Shown: piece by piece, positions 1-5,397 of the stretch
How the letters are laid out: every line of letters begins with the position of its first letter
How positions within the stretch are numbered: position 1 is the stretch's first letter
NCBI GenBank assembly: GCA_030043255.1
Contig: JASHYB010000012.1
Location: forward strand, 1 to 6,661
Length of the DNA: 6,661 bases
Direction of reading: 5' to 3'
DNA from: Thermoplasmata archaeon
Lineage (GTDB): Archaea > Thermoplasmatota > Thermoplasmata > Lutacidiplasmatales > UBA184
Notes under the pieces: generated by a model
What the model saw: the letters and a program-made list of their open reading frames with translations, nothing else
The model's database searches: none
What the model was told of the DNA's origin: nothing
Translations under genes and position numbers: made by a program

Positions 1-65
1 GGCGGCGTGCGTCGGAGGCTCGGTCGACCTCGCGGCCGCCATCGTCCTCGAATGCGCGCCGCGCG
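1..65. other. Window edge beyond the minus-strand operon; possible start of another gene
   Basis: This short stretch lies downstream of the methyltransferase stop codon. On the minus strand an ATG at 42-40 opens a frame of 14 codons that runs off the window, beginning MAAARSTEPP. It is preceded by GAGGA (complement of 45-49) only 2 nt from the ATG. That could be the next gene of the operon, but 14 codons are too few to judge, and random open frames are common at this GC content. No terminator-like T-run is visible. Confidence 0.2.
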
Positions 66-854
66 CTATAACGGTGGTTGCCCCGGCATCCGCAGGCCGA
101 CCAGGTCGCTGCGCCCGCGGCGGACCAGCCTCGCCCCGACGGCCCGGGCGAAGCGGGGGAACGCCTCCCCGGTCCAGGCGGTGTTGTCGGCCAGCACGAC
201 CGCGCCCGGCAGGAGGTGCGATCGCACCGTCTCGAGCTCGAAGGTGAGGTGCTCGGCGGTGTGCCGGTCGTCGTGCAGGAACAGGCCGATCCCGTCGAGC
301 TCGCCGACGAGCTGCGGCAGCAGCTGCTCGCTCGGGCCGAGCCTCAGGTCCCAGCGCTCGCGCAGCCGCTCCGGGACCGCCCAGCCGCTCTCGCGGCCGG
401 GCGGCATCGCCACTGGGGACTCGCCGCGGCCGAGGCGTGCGCCGCGCTGCCGGGTCGGCAGGTCGATCGAGTGGAGCCGGCCGCGCCGGTTCCGCCGGAG
501 CGCGGCGAGGAAATGCGCGCTGGAGACCCCGCTGCTGACCCCCGCCTCGACGATGTGCTCGGGGCGCAGGATCCGGGCGATCGTGAACAGCTCGAACGGG
601 GCCCGGATCTGGGCGTACGACTCTCGTCCGCCGGCCAGATGCCGGTGGCGGATCTCCTCCTCCATCGGCAGCAGCGCCTCGAGCTCCTCCAGGATCCTCG
701 CGATCTCCCGGCGGTTCGCGCCGGTGAGCGCCGCGATCCAGGCGACGTTCGGCGTCGAGCCGCGGTCGCCGAGGGCGCGACGGGCGCGGGCGGCGGCGGC
801 CCCGGCCTCCGGGGCGAGCGAGGCGAGGCGCAGGGGGGCGGTACGGCGCGTCAC
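66..854 (-). CDS. Class I SAM-dependent methyltransferase (Methyltransf_24-like)
   Basis: Predicted cytosolic methyltransferase of 262 residues; the substrate is unknown. The N-terminal ~75 residues are helical, with a charged stretch near 48-72. The Rossmann-type core follows. VEAGVSSGVSS at 102-112 stands in for the SAM-binding glycine motif I, and HSIDLP at 128-133 supplies the acidic residue after strand 2. LFLHDDRHTAEHLTFEL at 191-207 resembles the 'HD..H..E' segment of Methyltransf_24 enzymes, and VVLADN at 219-224 is the following strand. I chose the GTG at 854-852 because it overlaps the dph6 stop as GTGA, indicating translational coupling. The same frame stays open far upstream, but there it lies over dph6 and purL and must be shadow. 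The position directly after dph6 is suggestive, but this is not Dph5, the diphthine synthase, which belongs to a different methylase fold. The fold call is fairly sure; the function is not. Confidence 0.8.
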   Translation of the reverse strand: MTRRTAPLRLASLAPEAGAAAARARRALGDRGSTPNVAWIAALTGANRREIARILEELEALLPMEEEIRHRHLAGGRESYAQIRAPFELFTIARILRPEHIVEAGVSSGVSSAHFLAALRRNRRGRLHSIDLPTRQRGARLGRGESPVAMPPGRESGWAVPERLRERWDLRLGPSEQLLPQLVGELDGIGLFLHDDRHTAEHLTFELETVRSHLLPGAVVLADNTAWTGEAFPRFARAVGARLVRRGRSDLVGLRMPGQPPL

Positions 855-1555
855 GGAGCGGGGCCCGGCCGGCCGACCTCCGTCTTTCTCTTCAAATGCG
901 CGCTGGAGACGACATAGCGGGCCGTCGAGCGCTCGAGCCGCGTCTCCGCCCGGTCGATCTCGATCCGCCCGGCGAAGAACGGGGCATCGACGACCAGGGT
1001 CTCGTACTCTCCTCCCTCCCCGGCGACGTTGACCGGACGGACCTCGCGGTCCAGCCGCCGGAGCTCGGCCAGCCGCTCGGGGGTCAGGCGTTCCCCGGCC
1101 CAGGAGGCCGGTAGCGGCTCGGCGGCGAGATGCACGAAGCGGACCTCCAGCCCGGCGGCCAGCTCCTCCGCGACGACGCGGTCCGGGCGCACGCGCCAGA
1201 GCGGCGCGTAGACGCGCCGACCGTGGCGGCCCGCCACGCGCAGCAGCCGGGACCACTGGTAGGAGGAGGCGATCGCCCCGGTGACGACCGGTCCCCGGTC
1301 GCCGGCGAGCGCCCGGTCCAGCGCCTCCAGTTCGGCCGGCTCGCCGGTCCCCCGGACGGCCACCTCGCGGTACCGCTTCCCCCACGCCTCGGCCTGGAGC
1401 GCGACCAGCTCCAGGTTCGGGGTGTGGTAGAGCCAGGAGGCCTCGTCGCTCGGTCGCAGCGTCAGGAGCTCGTCGACCGGCCAGCCCTGGGTGTCGGCGA
1501 GGTACGCCGCGTAGATCGAGTCCTTGCCCCCGGAGACGAGCGCGGTGACGGTCAC
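851..1555 (-). CDS. dph6: Diphthine-ammonia ligase (Dph6 family, ATP-PPase)
   Basis: Predicted to catalyse the last step of diphthamide synthesis: ATP-dependent amidation of diphthine on a histidine of elongation factor 2, with ammonium as nitrogen donor. The 234 residues match the usual length of archaeal members. The N-type ATP pyrophosphatase P-loop SGGKDS is at 8-13. VTGAIASSYQWSRL at 91-104 and RVYAPLW at 114-120 are family landmarks, and GEGGEYETLV at 179-188 is the characteristic C-terminal motif. The GTG start at 1555-1553 puts the P-loop at the usual distance from the N-terminus and lies 6 nt after the purL stop. Its own stop overlaps the methyltransferase start. No strong Shine-Dalgarno is visible, so coupling to purL translation is likely. 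Family assignment is firm; the exact reaction rests on family knowledge. Confidence 0.9.
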   Translation of the reverse strand: MTVTALVSGGKDSIYAAYLADTQGWPVDELLTLRPSDEASWLYHTPNLELVALQAEAWGKRYREVAVRGTGEPAELEALDRALAGDRGPVVTGAIASSYQWSRLLRVAGRHGRRVYAPLWRVRPDRVVAEELAAGLEVRFVHLAAEPLPASWAGERLTPERLAELRRLDREVRPVNVAGEGGEYETLVVDAPFFAGRIEIDRAETRLERSTARYVVSSAHLKRKTEVGRPGPAP

Positions 1556-1561
1556 GGCCGC

Positions 1562-3868
1562 CTACGGCAAGCTGAGCCCCGAGCGCCACCGCGGATAGAG
1601 GTCGGCGAGGTCGAGGGAGGCGAGCTCCCGGGATCCCCAGCCGAACCGTCCGGCGGCGCGGGTGACCGTCCCGAGCGCCGCGATCGGGGACCCGCGCATC
1701 GTGCGGAGGAACGCCGTCCGCCGGGCCGGCGGCACCTCCAGGACCAGCCGCGAGCCGCCCTCGGCGACGCCGGCAAGCCCCGGGGACCCCAGGCCCGTGC
1801 GGGCGAGGTCGACCGCAAAGCCGAGATCCCCGCCGAAGGCCATCTCGGCGAGCGTCACGGCGACGCCGCCCTCGCCGACGTCGTGGGCCGCGACGACCTC
1901 GCCCCGACGGATCGACCGGAGCAGCCTCTCGCCGTCCCGCCGCAGGCCCGCAGGGTCCCCGCGGGGGACGGCGAGACGGCGGCGTCCGCCGAGGCGGGCC
2001 CACAGCGAGCCCCCGAGCTCGGGCCGGGACCGGCCGAGGAGGAACAGGGCATCTCCGCTCCCCTTCAGGTCGCTGGTGACCGCCCGGGCGATGTCGTCGA
2101 CCAGGCCGGTCGCGAGGAGGACCGGCGTCGGGGGGATCTCCCGACCGAGACCGTGGTTGTGCAGGCTGACGTTCCCGGAGGGGACCGCCAGGCCGAGGGC
2201 GCGGGCCGCCGTCGCCAGCCCGCGGGTCGTCAGCTCGAGGTCGCGGACGACCGCCGGGCGCTCCGGCGAGCCGAAGTTCAGGCAGTCGGACACGGCGTCG
2301 GGCCGGGCGCCGACCGCGTAGAGCTGGCGGGCCGCCTCCTCGACGACCCCGACCGCCCCCTCGTACGGGTCCTCCCGGCAGGTCCACGGGTTCGAGGCGG
2401 TGCTCACCGCGAGCCCGCCGGGCCGGTCGGCCCGAGGGCGCAGCACCGCCGCGTCGCCGTGCGACGGCGAGCCGACGGCCCCGTGCAGGGGTTTGATGAC
2501 GGTCCTCCCCATGATCTCGTGGTCGTAGACCCGGACCACCGGCTCGCGCGAGAGGACCGCCGGGGAGAGCAGCAGCCGTTCGAACAGCCGTCCGAGCTCG
2601 CGGTCCGGCACCCGGGCCCGTCCCCGGGGCGGGGGAGCCCGTCGGGCCTTCTTGGGCACGAGCCTCGGCGCGTCGATGCGGAAGTCCAACCGCAGCCGCG
2701 CCGCCGGGGTCCCCTCCCACAGGACGGTCTCGACCGGCGCGCGCACGACCTCGCCGATGTCGGTCGCCTCCACGTCGCGCTCGCCGAACAGCTCCAGCAG
2801 CTCGTCGCGGTCCTCCGGCCGGACGTCGAACAGCATCCGTTCCTGCGACTCGGAGACCCAGACCTCCCACGGCCGCAGGCCCCGCTCCCGGAGCGGCACC
2901 CGGTCCAGCTGCAGCCGCTGGCCGAGGCCGGCCGCGTGCACCAGCTCCCCCGACGCCGTTGCGAGGCCGCCACCGCCGAGGTCCTTCAGGCCCGCGACGA
3001 GCCCCCGCTCGAACGCCTCGAGCGACGCGCGGATCAGCGGCTCCTTGAGGATCGGATTGCCGAGCTGGACGGCGCCGCGCGAGGCGGTGCCGCTCGCGGC
3101 GTCGAGCTCGCGGGAGGCGAACGTGACCCCGCCGATCCCGTCCCGCCCGGTCCGGCCTCCGGCCAGGACGAGCCGGTCGCCGGCCCGTCGCGCCCGGTTC
3201 GGCAACGGCCGACCGCCGGCCAGCCAGCCGACGCAGCCGACGTTGACGAGCGGGTTGACGACGAACGTCGGGTCGAAGCCGACCGAGCCGGCGACCGTCG
3301 GCACCCCGACCCGGTTGCCGTAGTCGCGGATCCCCGCGACGACCCCGCTCGCCAGGAACCTCGGGGACTTCACGCCGGGCGGCACCGCCGAAGGGTCGAG
3401 CTCGAGCGGGCCGAAGAACAGCGGGTCGGCGAGCCCGATCGGCTCGGCGCCGACCGCGAGCACGTCCCGCAGGATCCCCCCGATGCCGGTCGCGGCGCCC
3501 CCGTACGGCTCGACCGCCGACGGATGGTTGTGCGACTCGATCCTGAGGGCGTAGGCGCCGCCGCCCGGGAAGCGCATCACGCCGGCGTCGCCGGTCCCGA
3601 GGATGCGCCGGTCCCGGCGGAGCGGCCCGAACGCCCGGCGCAGGATCGCTCGGGAGCTCTTGTAGCTGCAGTGCTCGCTCCAGCTCTGCGCCAGGCCGGC
3701 GAGCTCGACGTCGGTCGGCTCGCGCTCCTCGCGCTCGAAGTAGCGCCGCAGCCGCTCCAGCTCGGCGGCCGAGAAGCCGAGCCCGCGCTCCTGCGACAGC
3801 CGGCGGAGCGCGCGCGCGCCGAGCGCCCGCAACGGGACCGTCTCGACCCCGTCGGCCCCGCTCCCCAC
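1562..3868 (-). CDS. purL: Phosphoribosylformylglycinamidine synthase subunit PurL
   Basis: Large synthetase subunit of FGAM synthase (purine pathway step 4). It uses ATP and ammonia from the glutaminase PurQ to convert FGAR to FGAM, in complex with PurS. The protein has 768 residues, similar to the longer stand-alone PurL forms. SWSEHCSYKS at 62-71 contains the active-site histidine of the SEHC motif. ESHNHPS at 111-117 and PYGGAATGIGG at 121-131 form the first nucleotide-binding region. GLKDLGGGGLATASGE is at 293-308. The second half repeats the AIRS/PurL fold: SDCLNFGSPE at 527-536, SGNVSLHN at 564-571 and AHDVGEGG at 661-668. A linker rich in Pro and Arg lies at 404-422. The GTG at 3868-3866 is 4 nt after the purS stop. 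No frameshift or missing motif is seen. PurQ is not in the window. Confidence 0.97.
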   Translation of the reverse strand: MGSGADGVETVPLRALGARALRRLSQERGLGFSAAELERLRRYFEREEREPTDVELAGLAQSWSEHCSYKSSRAILRRAFGPLRRDRRILGTGDAGVMRFPGGGAYALRIESHNHPSAVEPYGGAATGIGGILRDVLAVGAEPIGLADPLFFGPLELDPSAVPPGVKSPRFLASGVVAGIRDYGNRVGVPTVAGSVGFDPTFVVNPLVNVGCVGWLAGGRPLPNRARRAGDRLVLAGGRTGRDGIGGVTFASRELDAASGTASRGAVQLGNPILKEPLIRASLEAFERGLVAGLKDLGGGGLATASGELVHAAGLGQRLQLDRVPLRERGLRPWEVWVSESQERMLFDVRPEDRDELLELFGERDVEATDIGEVVRAPVETVLWEGTPAARLRLDFRIDAPRLVPKKARRAPPPRGRARVPDRELGRLFERLLLSPAVLSREPVVRVYDHEIMGRTVIKPLHGAVGSPSHGDAAVLRPRADRPGGLAVSTASNPWTCREDPYEGAVGVVEEAARQLYAVGARPDAVSDCLNFGSPERPAVVRDLELTTRGLATAARALGLAVPSGNVSLHNHGLGREIPPTPVLLATGLVDDIARAVTSDLKGSGDALFLLGRSRPELGGSLWARLGGRRRLAVPRGDPAGLRRDGERLLRSIRRGEVVAAHDVGEGGVAVTLAEMAFGGDLGFAVDLARTGLGSPGLAGVAEGGSRLVLEVPPARRTAFLRTMRGSPIAALGTVTRAAGRFGWGSRELASLDLADLYPRWRSGLSLP

Positions 3869-3872
3869 CGTG

Positions 3873-4151
3873 CTACCCCGGGCCGGGACCGACCGTGACC
3901 CGATGGATCACCGGGTTCGCCAGCAGCCGGTCGACCGCCTCGTGCGCCCGCCGGTCCGCCTCCTCGGCGCTCACCGCCTCGAACTCGAGGTCGTACACCC
4001 GCGCGATGCGCACCTTGCGGAGGGAACCGACCCCGAGCAGCGCCAGCGCCCGCTCGACGTTCTCCGCCTCCGCGTCCTCGACCTCGGGCTTGAGCTCGAC
4101 CCGCACCTGGACGTGGACCGGGGAGCGGCGGCCCGCGCTCGGTTCGGCCAC
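3873..4151 (-). CDS. purS: Phosphoribosylformylglycinamidine synthase subunit PurS
   Basis: Small structural subunit that bridges PurL and the glutaminase PurQ in the three-part FGAM synthase. It has 92 residues, slightly longer than the usual ~80-85. The typical core begins around residue 13 (VHVQVRVELKPEVEDAEAEN). It continues through VERALALLG at 32-40 and VYDLEFEAVSAEEA at 52-65, and ends with helix AVDRLLANPVI at 72-82, matching the PurS alpha/beta fold. The first ~11 residues (GTG start at 4151-4149) are extra. I see no other in-frame ATG/GTG/TTG before the conserved core, so this start is the only reasonable one. It is the first gene of the minus-strand operon. A TATA-like element lies about 24 nt upstream of the start codon, so the mRNA may be leaderless. 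Confidence 0.93.
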   Translation of the reverse strand: MAEPSAGRRSPVHVQVRVELKPEVEDAEAENVERALALLGVGSLRKVRIARVYDLEFEAVSAEEADRRAHEAVDRLLANPVIHRVTVGPGPG

Positions 4152-4171
4152 GCCGGTCGACCGAGGTGACG

Positions 4172-4178
4172 AAGATAA
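4172..4178 (-). promoter_or_regulatory. TATA-like box of the purS-purL-dph6 operon
   Basis: The minus strand reads TTATCTT here, an AT-rich island in very GC-rich surroundings. Its centre is about 24 nt upstream of the purS GTG. That is close to the archaeal TATA-to-start-site distance, so transcription probably begins at or very near the start codon. The match to the TATA consensus is imperfect. Confidence 0.5.
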
Positions 4179-4254
4179 CGCTGCGCGAGCCGGCGAGGGG
4201 CTCGGACCGGCGGGCCGGCGGCGGCCGGGACCCGCTCTGCGCGCCCGCTCACGC

Positions 4255-4261
4255 TTATATA
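4255..4261 (+). promoter_or_regulatory. TATA box of the 57-residue protein gene
   Basis: TTATATA is the best TATA box in the window, embedded in GC-rich DNA. At archaeal spacing, transcription would begin near 4284, giving a 5' leader of about 25 nt before the ATG at 4310. That leader contains a purine-rich GGAGAGGGG stretch (4289-4297), rather far from the ATG for an ideal Shine-Dalgarno. Confidence 0.7.
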
Positions 4262-4309
4262 GGGAGCCCTTGTCCGCCCGAGCGGCCCGGAGAGGGGTCG
4301 GGCCCGCTC

Positions 4310-4483
4310 ATGGAGGAGTTCATCTGCAGCGTGGAGTTTCTGCGAGGCCCGGCCGACCTGTTGGCCCGCGTGTCGAGCGAGGCGGGAGGGGTCCGGGAGT
4401 ACCGGGCCTCCGACGCCGGTAGCGTGATCGATCAGGTCGTCAACGACCTGCAAGAGGAGTTCGAGTCCGCCCCGGCCTCGTAG
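4310..4483 (+). CDS. Small conserved-looking protein of unknown function (57 aa)
   Basis: I do not recognise this protein. It has 57 residues, is acidic overall, and starts MEEFICSVEFLRG. It reads like a compact alpha/beta domain: a short strand at 3-10, a helix around 14-25, a strand near 28-31, and a C-terminal amphipathic helix from about 37 to 52 (SVIDQVVNDLQEEFE). There is no signal peptide, membrane segment or metal motif. The frame is open further upstream to an ATG at 4166, but that would put the strong TATA box inside the coding region. The ATG at 4310, about 50 nt after the TATA box, is therefore preferred. The next gene follows after 47 nt and has its own strong ribosome-binding site, so the two may be co-transcribed. 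Existence as a gene is likely but not certain. Confidence 0.65.
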   Translation: MEEFICSVEFLRGPADLLARVSSEAGGVREYRASDAGSVIDQVVNDLQEEFESAPAS

Positions 4484-4519
4484 GTCGCCCGGGGTCCCGC
4501 ATCCGCAACGTCCGAGAGA

Positions 4520-4525
4520 GGAGGT
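4520..4525 (+). promoter_or_regulatory. Strong Shine-Dalgarno site of the RAM-domain gene
   Basis: GGAGGT sits 5 nt before the ATG at 4531. It is the clearest ribosome-binding site in the window and fixes that start codon. Confidence 0.8.
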
Positions 4526-4530
4526 CGTCG

Positions 4531-4872
4531 ATGGACAAACCGTCCGCGCCGAAGGCGCCGGTGAGCCGCGCCGTGGAGTCCGCCTTCACGAAGGTCTGGG
4601 GGGACGAGCACGTCGCCGCCCTGATCGCGCTCAAGGTCGAGACCGCCGAGGCCGACAACGTCGCCACCGAGGTCGCCCGCTTCCCCGAGGTCGAGGACGT
4701 CTTCCTGGTCACCGGCGACACCGACATCTTCCTCAAGGTCCGCTTCCCGCACTACGAGGAGCTGAAGGAGTTCGTCCTGCACCGCCTGCCGGCGGTCAAG
4801 GGCATCCGCGAGACGAAGACCCTGCTGGTCGTGACCGCCTACAAGGAGGCGGGGGAGACCCACGCCGTATGA
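4531..4872 (+). CDS. Stand-alone Lrp/AsnC ligand-binding (RAM) domain protein
   Basis: This 113-residue protein has the small-molecule-binding domain of Lrp/AsnC regulators but no DNA-binding helix-turn-helix. The beta-alpha-beta-beta-alpha-beta order is readable: strand 28-36 (VAALIALKV), helix 38-50, strand 54-61 (VEDVFLVT), GDTDIFLKV at 62-70 with the family's G-D motif between strands, helix 74-86, and strand 96-104. The first ~25 residues are a Pro/Ala/Lys-rich leader too short for a winged helix. Stand-alone RAM proteins are known in archaea. They form dimers or larger rings that can bind amino acids or modulate full-length Lrp proteins, but the ligand here is unknown. The stop overlaps the start of the UPF0147 gene as ATGA, so the two are translationally coupled. 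Domain call confident; role inferred. Confidence 0.88.
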   Translation: MDKPSAPKAPVSRAVESAFTKVWGDEHVAALIALKVETAEADNVATEVARFPEVEDVFLVTGDTDIFLKVRFPHYEELKEFVLHRLPAVKGIRETKTLLVVTAYKEAGETHAV

Positions 4873-5174
4873 ACGGCCCGTCGGCGGCGGCCGGCGCGCG
4901 CGTCCCCGGCACCGCGGCCGAGCCCGGTCGCCCGGAGGTCCAGCGGGCGGTCCGCTCCCTGGTCGAGCTCGCGGACGACGCGAGCGTGCCGAGGAACGTC
5001 CGCCGCGGGGCGCTCTCGGCGAAGGAGGAGCTCTCCAAGCCGGCGGTGGCCCTGGACGTGCGCATCGCGAGCGCCGTCTACGTCCTGGACGACCTGGCCA
5101 ACGACCCGAACTTGCCGACCCACGGCCGGACCGCGATCTGGTCGATCATCTCCAGCTTGGAGAGCCTGCAGTGA
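4869..5174 (+). CDS. UPF0147 family protein
   Basis: This 101-residue helical protein belongs to UPF0147, an archaeal family without an established function. VPRNVRRGA at 40-48 is a hallmark, as are RIASAVYVLDDLANDPNLP at 65-83 and RTAIWSIISSLE at 87-98. Family members are usually around 85-95 residues. The first ~22 residues here (Ala/Gly/Pro-rich) look like a poorly conserved extension. The ATG at 4869 overlaps the preceding stop (ATGA), which supports this start. The gene lies 59 nt before the tRNA-Lys gene. There is no signal peptide or membrane segment. Family assignment is firm; I infer only that it is cytosolic. Confidence 0.93.
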   Translation: MNGPSAAAGARVPGTAAEPGRPEVQRAVRSLVELADDASVPRNVRRGALSAKEELSKPAVALDVRIASAVYVLDDLANDPNLPTHGRTAIWSIISSLESLQ

Positions 5175-5186
5175 GCCCGGGCACGG

Positions 5187-5200
5187 TTAACGTGAAGTAC
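5187..5200 (+). promoter_or_regulatory. Possible promoter element for tRNA-Lys
   Basis: TTAACGTGAAGTAC is the only AT-richer patch between the UPF0147 stop and the tRNA. It ends 33 nt before tRNA position 1, so a start site about 10-20 nt upstream of the mature 5' end would fit. It is not a consensus TATA box. Readthrough from the upstream operon is an alternative. Confidence 0.35.
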
Positions 5201-5255
5201 CGCGCCGGGGTAGCCGTGCGGCGGAGCAGGAGTGGGCCCGTAGCTCAGTTCGGTC

Positions 5256-5284
5256 GGTCGGCCGGCAACCCCGGCGGCCCGGCA
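5256..5284 (+). other. tRNA intron 1 (D-loop, between positions 20a and 20b)
   Basis: A 29-nt insert with a BHB fold. Exon TCGG (5250-5253) pairs with intron CCGG (5279-5282) as the 4-bp central helix. The 5' bulge is TCG (5254-5256) and the 3' bulge is CAC (5283-5285). Cutting between bulge nucleotides 2 and 3 removes 5256-5284. Inside the intron, GTC (5257-5259) pairs with GGC (5276-5278). After a bulged G at 5260, GCCGG (5261-5265) pairs with CCGGC (5271-5275) around loop CAACC. Splicing leaves an 11-nt D-loop, the largest normal size. The outer helix beside the D-stem is imperfect. The flanking TCGG repeat allows other registers, but they give loops that are too long. Confidence 0.75.
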
Positions 5285-5324
5285 CAGAGCATCTGGCTTT
5301 TAACCAGGTGGTCGGGGGTTCGAA

Positions 5325-5362
5325 CGAGCCGGTCCGCGCTAGCGGCGCGGACGGTCCGGACA
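5325..5362 (+). other. tRNA intron 2 (T-loop, between positions 59 and 60)
   Basis: A 38-nt insert with a textbook BHB fold. The T-stem GGGGG/CCCCC is the outer helix. Exon TTCG (5319-5322) pairs with intron CGGA (5357-5360), including one T-G wobble, as the 4-bp central helix. The 5' bulge is AAC (5323-5325) and the 3' bulge is CAT (5361-5363). Cuts after the second bulge nucleotide remove 5325-5362 and restore the T-loop TTCGAAT. The intron body is a strong hairpin: GTCCGCGC (5332-5339) with GCGCGGAC (5345-5352), loop TAGCG. It is extended by CC/GG and GA/TC pairs with two bulged G residues. Confidence 0.87.
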
Positions 5363-5397
5363 TCCCCCCGGGCCCGCGCCGCTCCCCCGAGGTCCGC

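Larger units (their letters stand above)
4152..4309. promoter_or_regulatory. Divergent intergenic control region
   Basis: This 158-nt region separates the leftward pur operon from the rightward small-protein gene. It contains the two TATA-like elements listed separately, about 75 nt apart and facing away from each other. Open frames extend into it from both sides, but they overlap the promoter elements and lack any recognisable protein signal. I saw no convincing operator palindrome. Confidence 0.6.
5234..5376 (+). tRNA. tRNA-Lys(UUU) with two introns (D-loop and T-loop)
   Basis: Acceptor strand GGGCCCG (5234-5240) pairs perfectly with CGGGCCC (5369-5375); the discriminator is G at 5376 and no CCA is encoded. 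D-stem GCTC (5243-5246) pairs with GAGC (5287-5290). The anticodon arm is TCTGG / CTTTTAA / CCAGG (5292-5308), a 7-nt loop with anticodon TTT at 5299-5301 in the normal 34-36 position. Only the outermost pair is a T-G wobble. The variable loop is TGGTC (5309-5313). T-stem GGGGG (5314-5318) pairs with CCCCC (5364-5368). The genomic length of 143 nt exceeds a tRNA because of inserts in the D-loop (29 nt) and T-loop (38 nt). With both removed, the RNA is 76 nt, the D-loop reads AGTTCGGTCCA and the T-loop TTCGAAT. A naive scan could miss this gene. It lies 21 nt upstream of rpoH. Confidence 0.92.

Noticed and set aside
855..2870. Upstream part of the long minus-strand frame that ends in the methyltransferase
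   Set aside because: Only the last 262 codons have a protein signature. The rest is in a different frame over dph6 and purL and reads as low-complexity shadow.
1130..3898. A 922-codon open frame on the plus strand opposite purL and dph6
   Set aside because: It is a GC-driven shadow. It lies antisense to purL and dph6, both of which have full sets of family motifs, and its own product is low-complexity Arg/Pro/Ala/Gly with no domain.
4166..4309. Longer start for the 57-residue protein at 4166
   Set aside because: It would place the strong TATA box inside the coding sequence, and the added residues are low complexity.
5255..5285. Reading the D-loop insert as evidence of a tRNA pseudogene
   Set aside because: All stems pair, the discriminator and anticodon are correct, and both inserts form BHB motifs whose removal gives a normal tRNA. 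An intron-bearing gene explains it better.
5326..5360. GC-rich hairpin before rpoH as a transcription terminator or attenuator
   Set aside because: The hairpin is the body of the T-loop intron and lacks a following T-run.
5308..5397. Longer rpoH start at the ATG at 5308
   Set aside because: It would translate through the anticodon arm, T-arm and intron of tRNA-Lys. The ATG at 5398 comes after the tRNA end.
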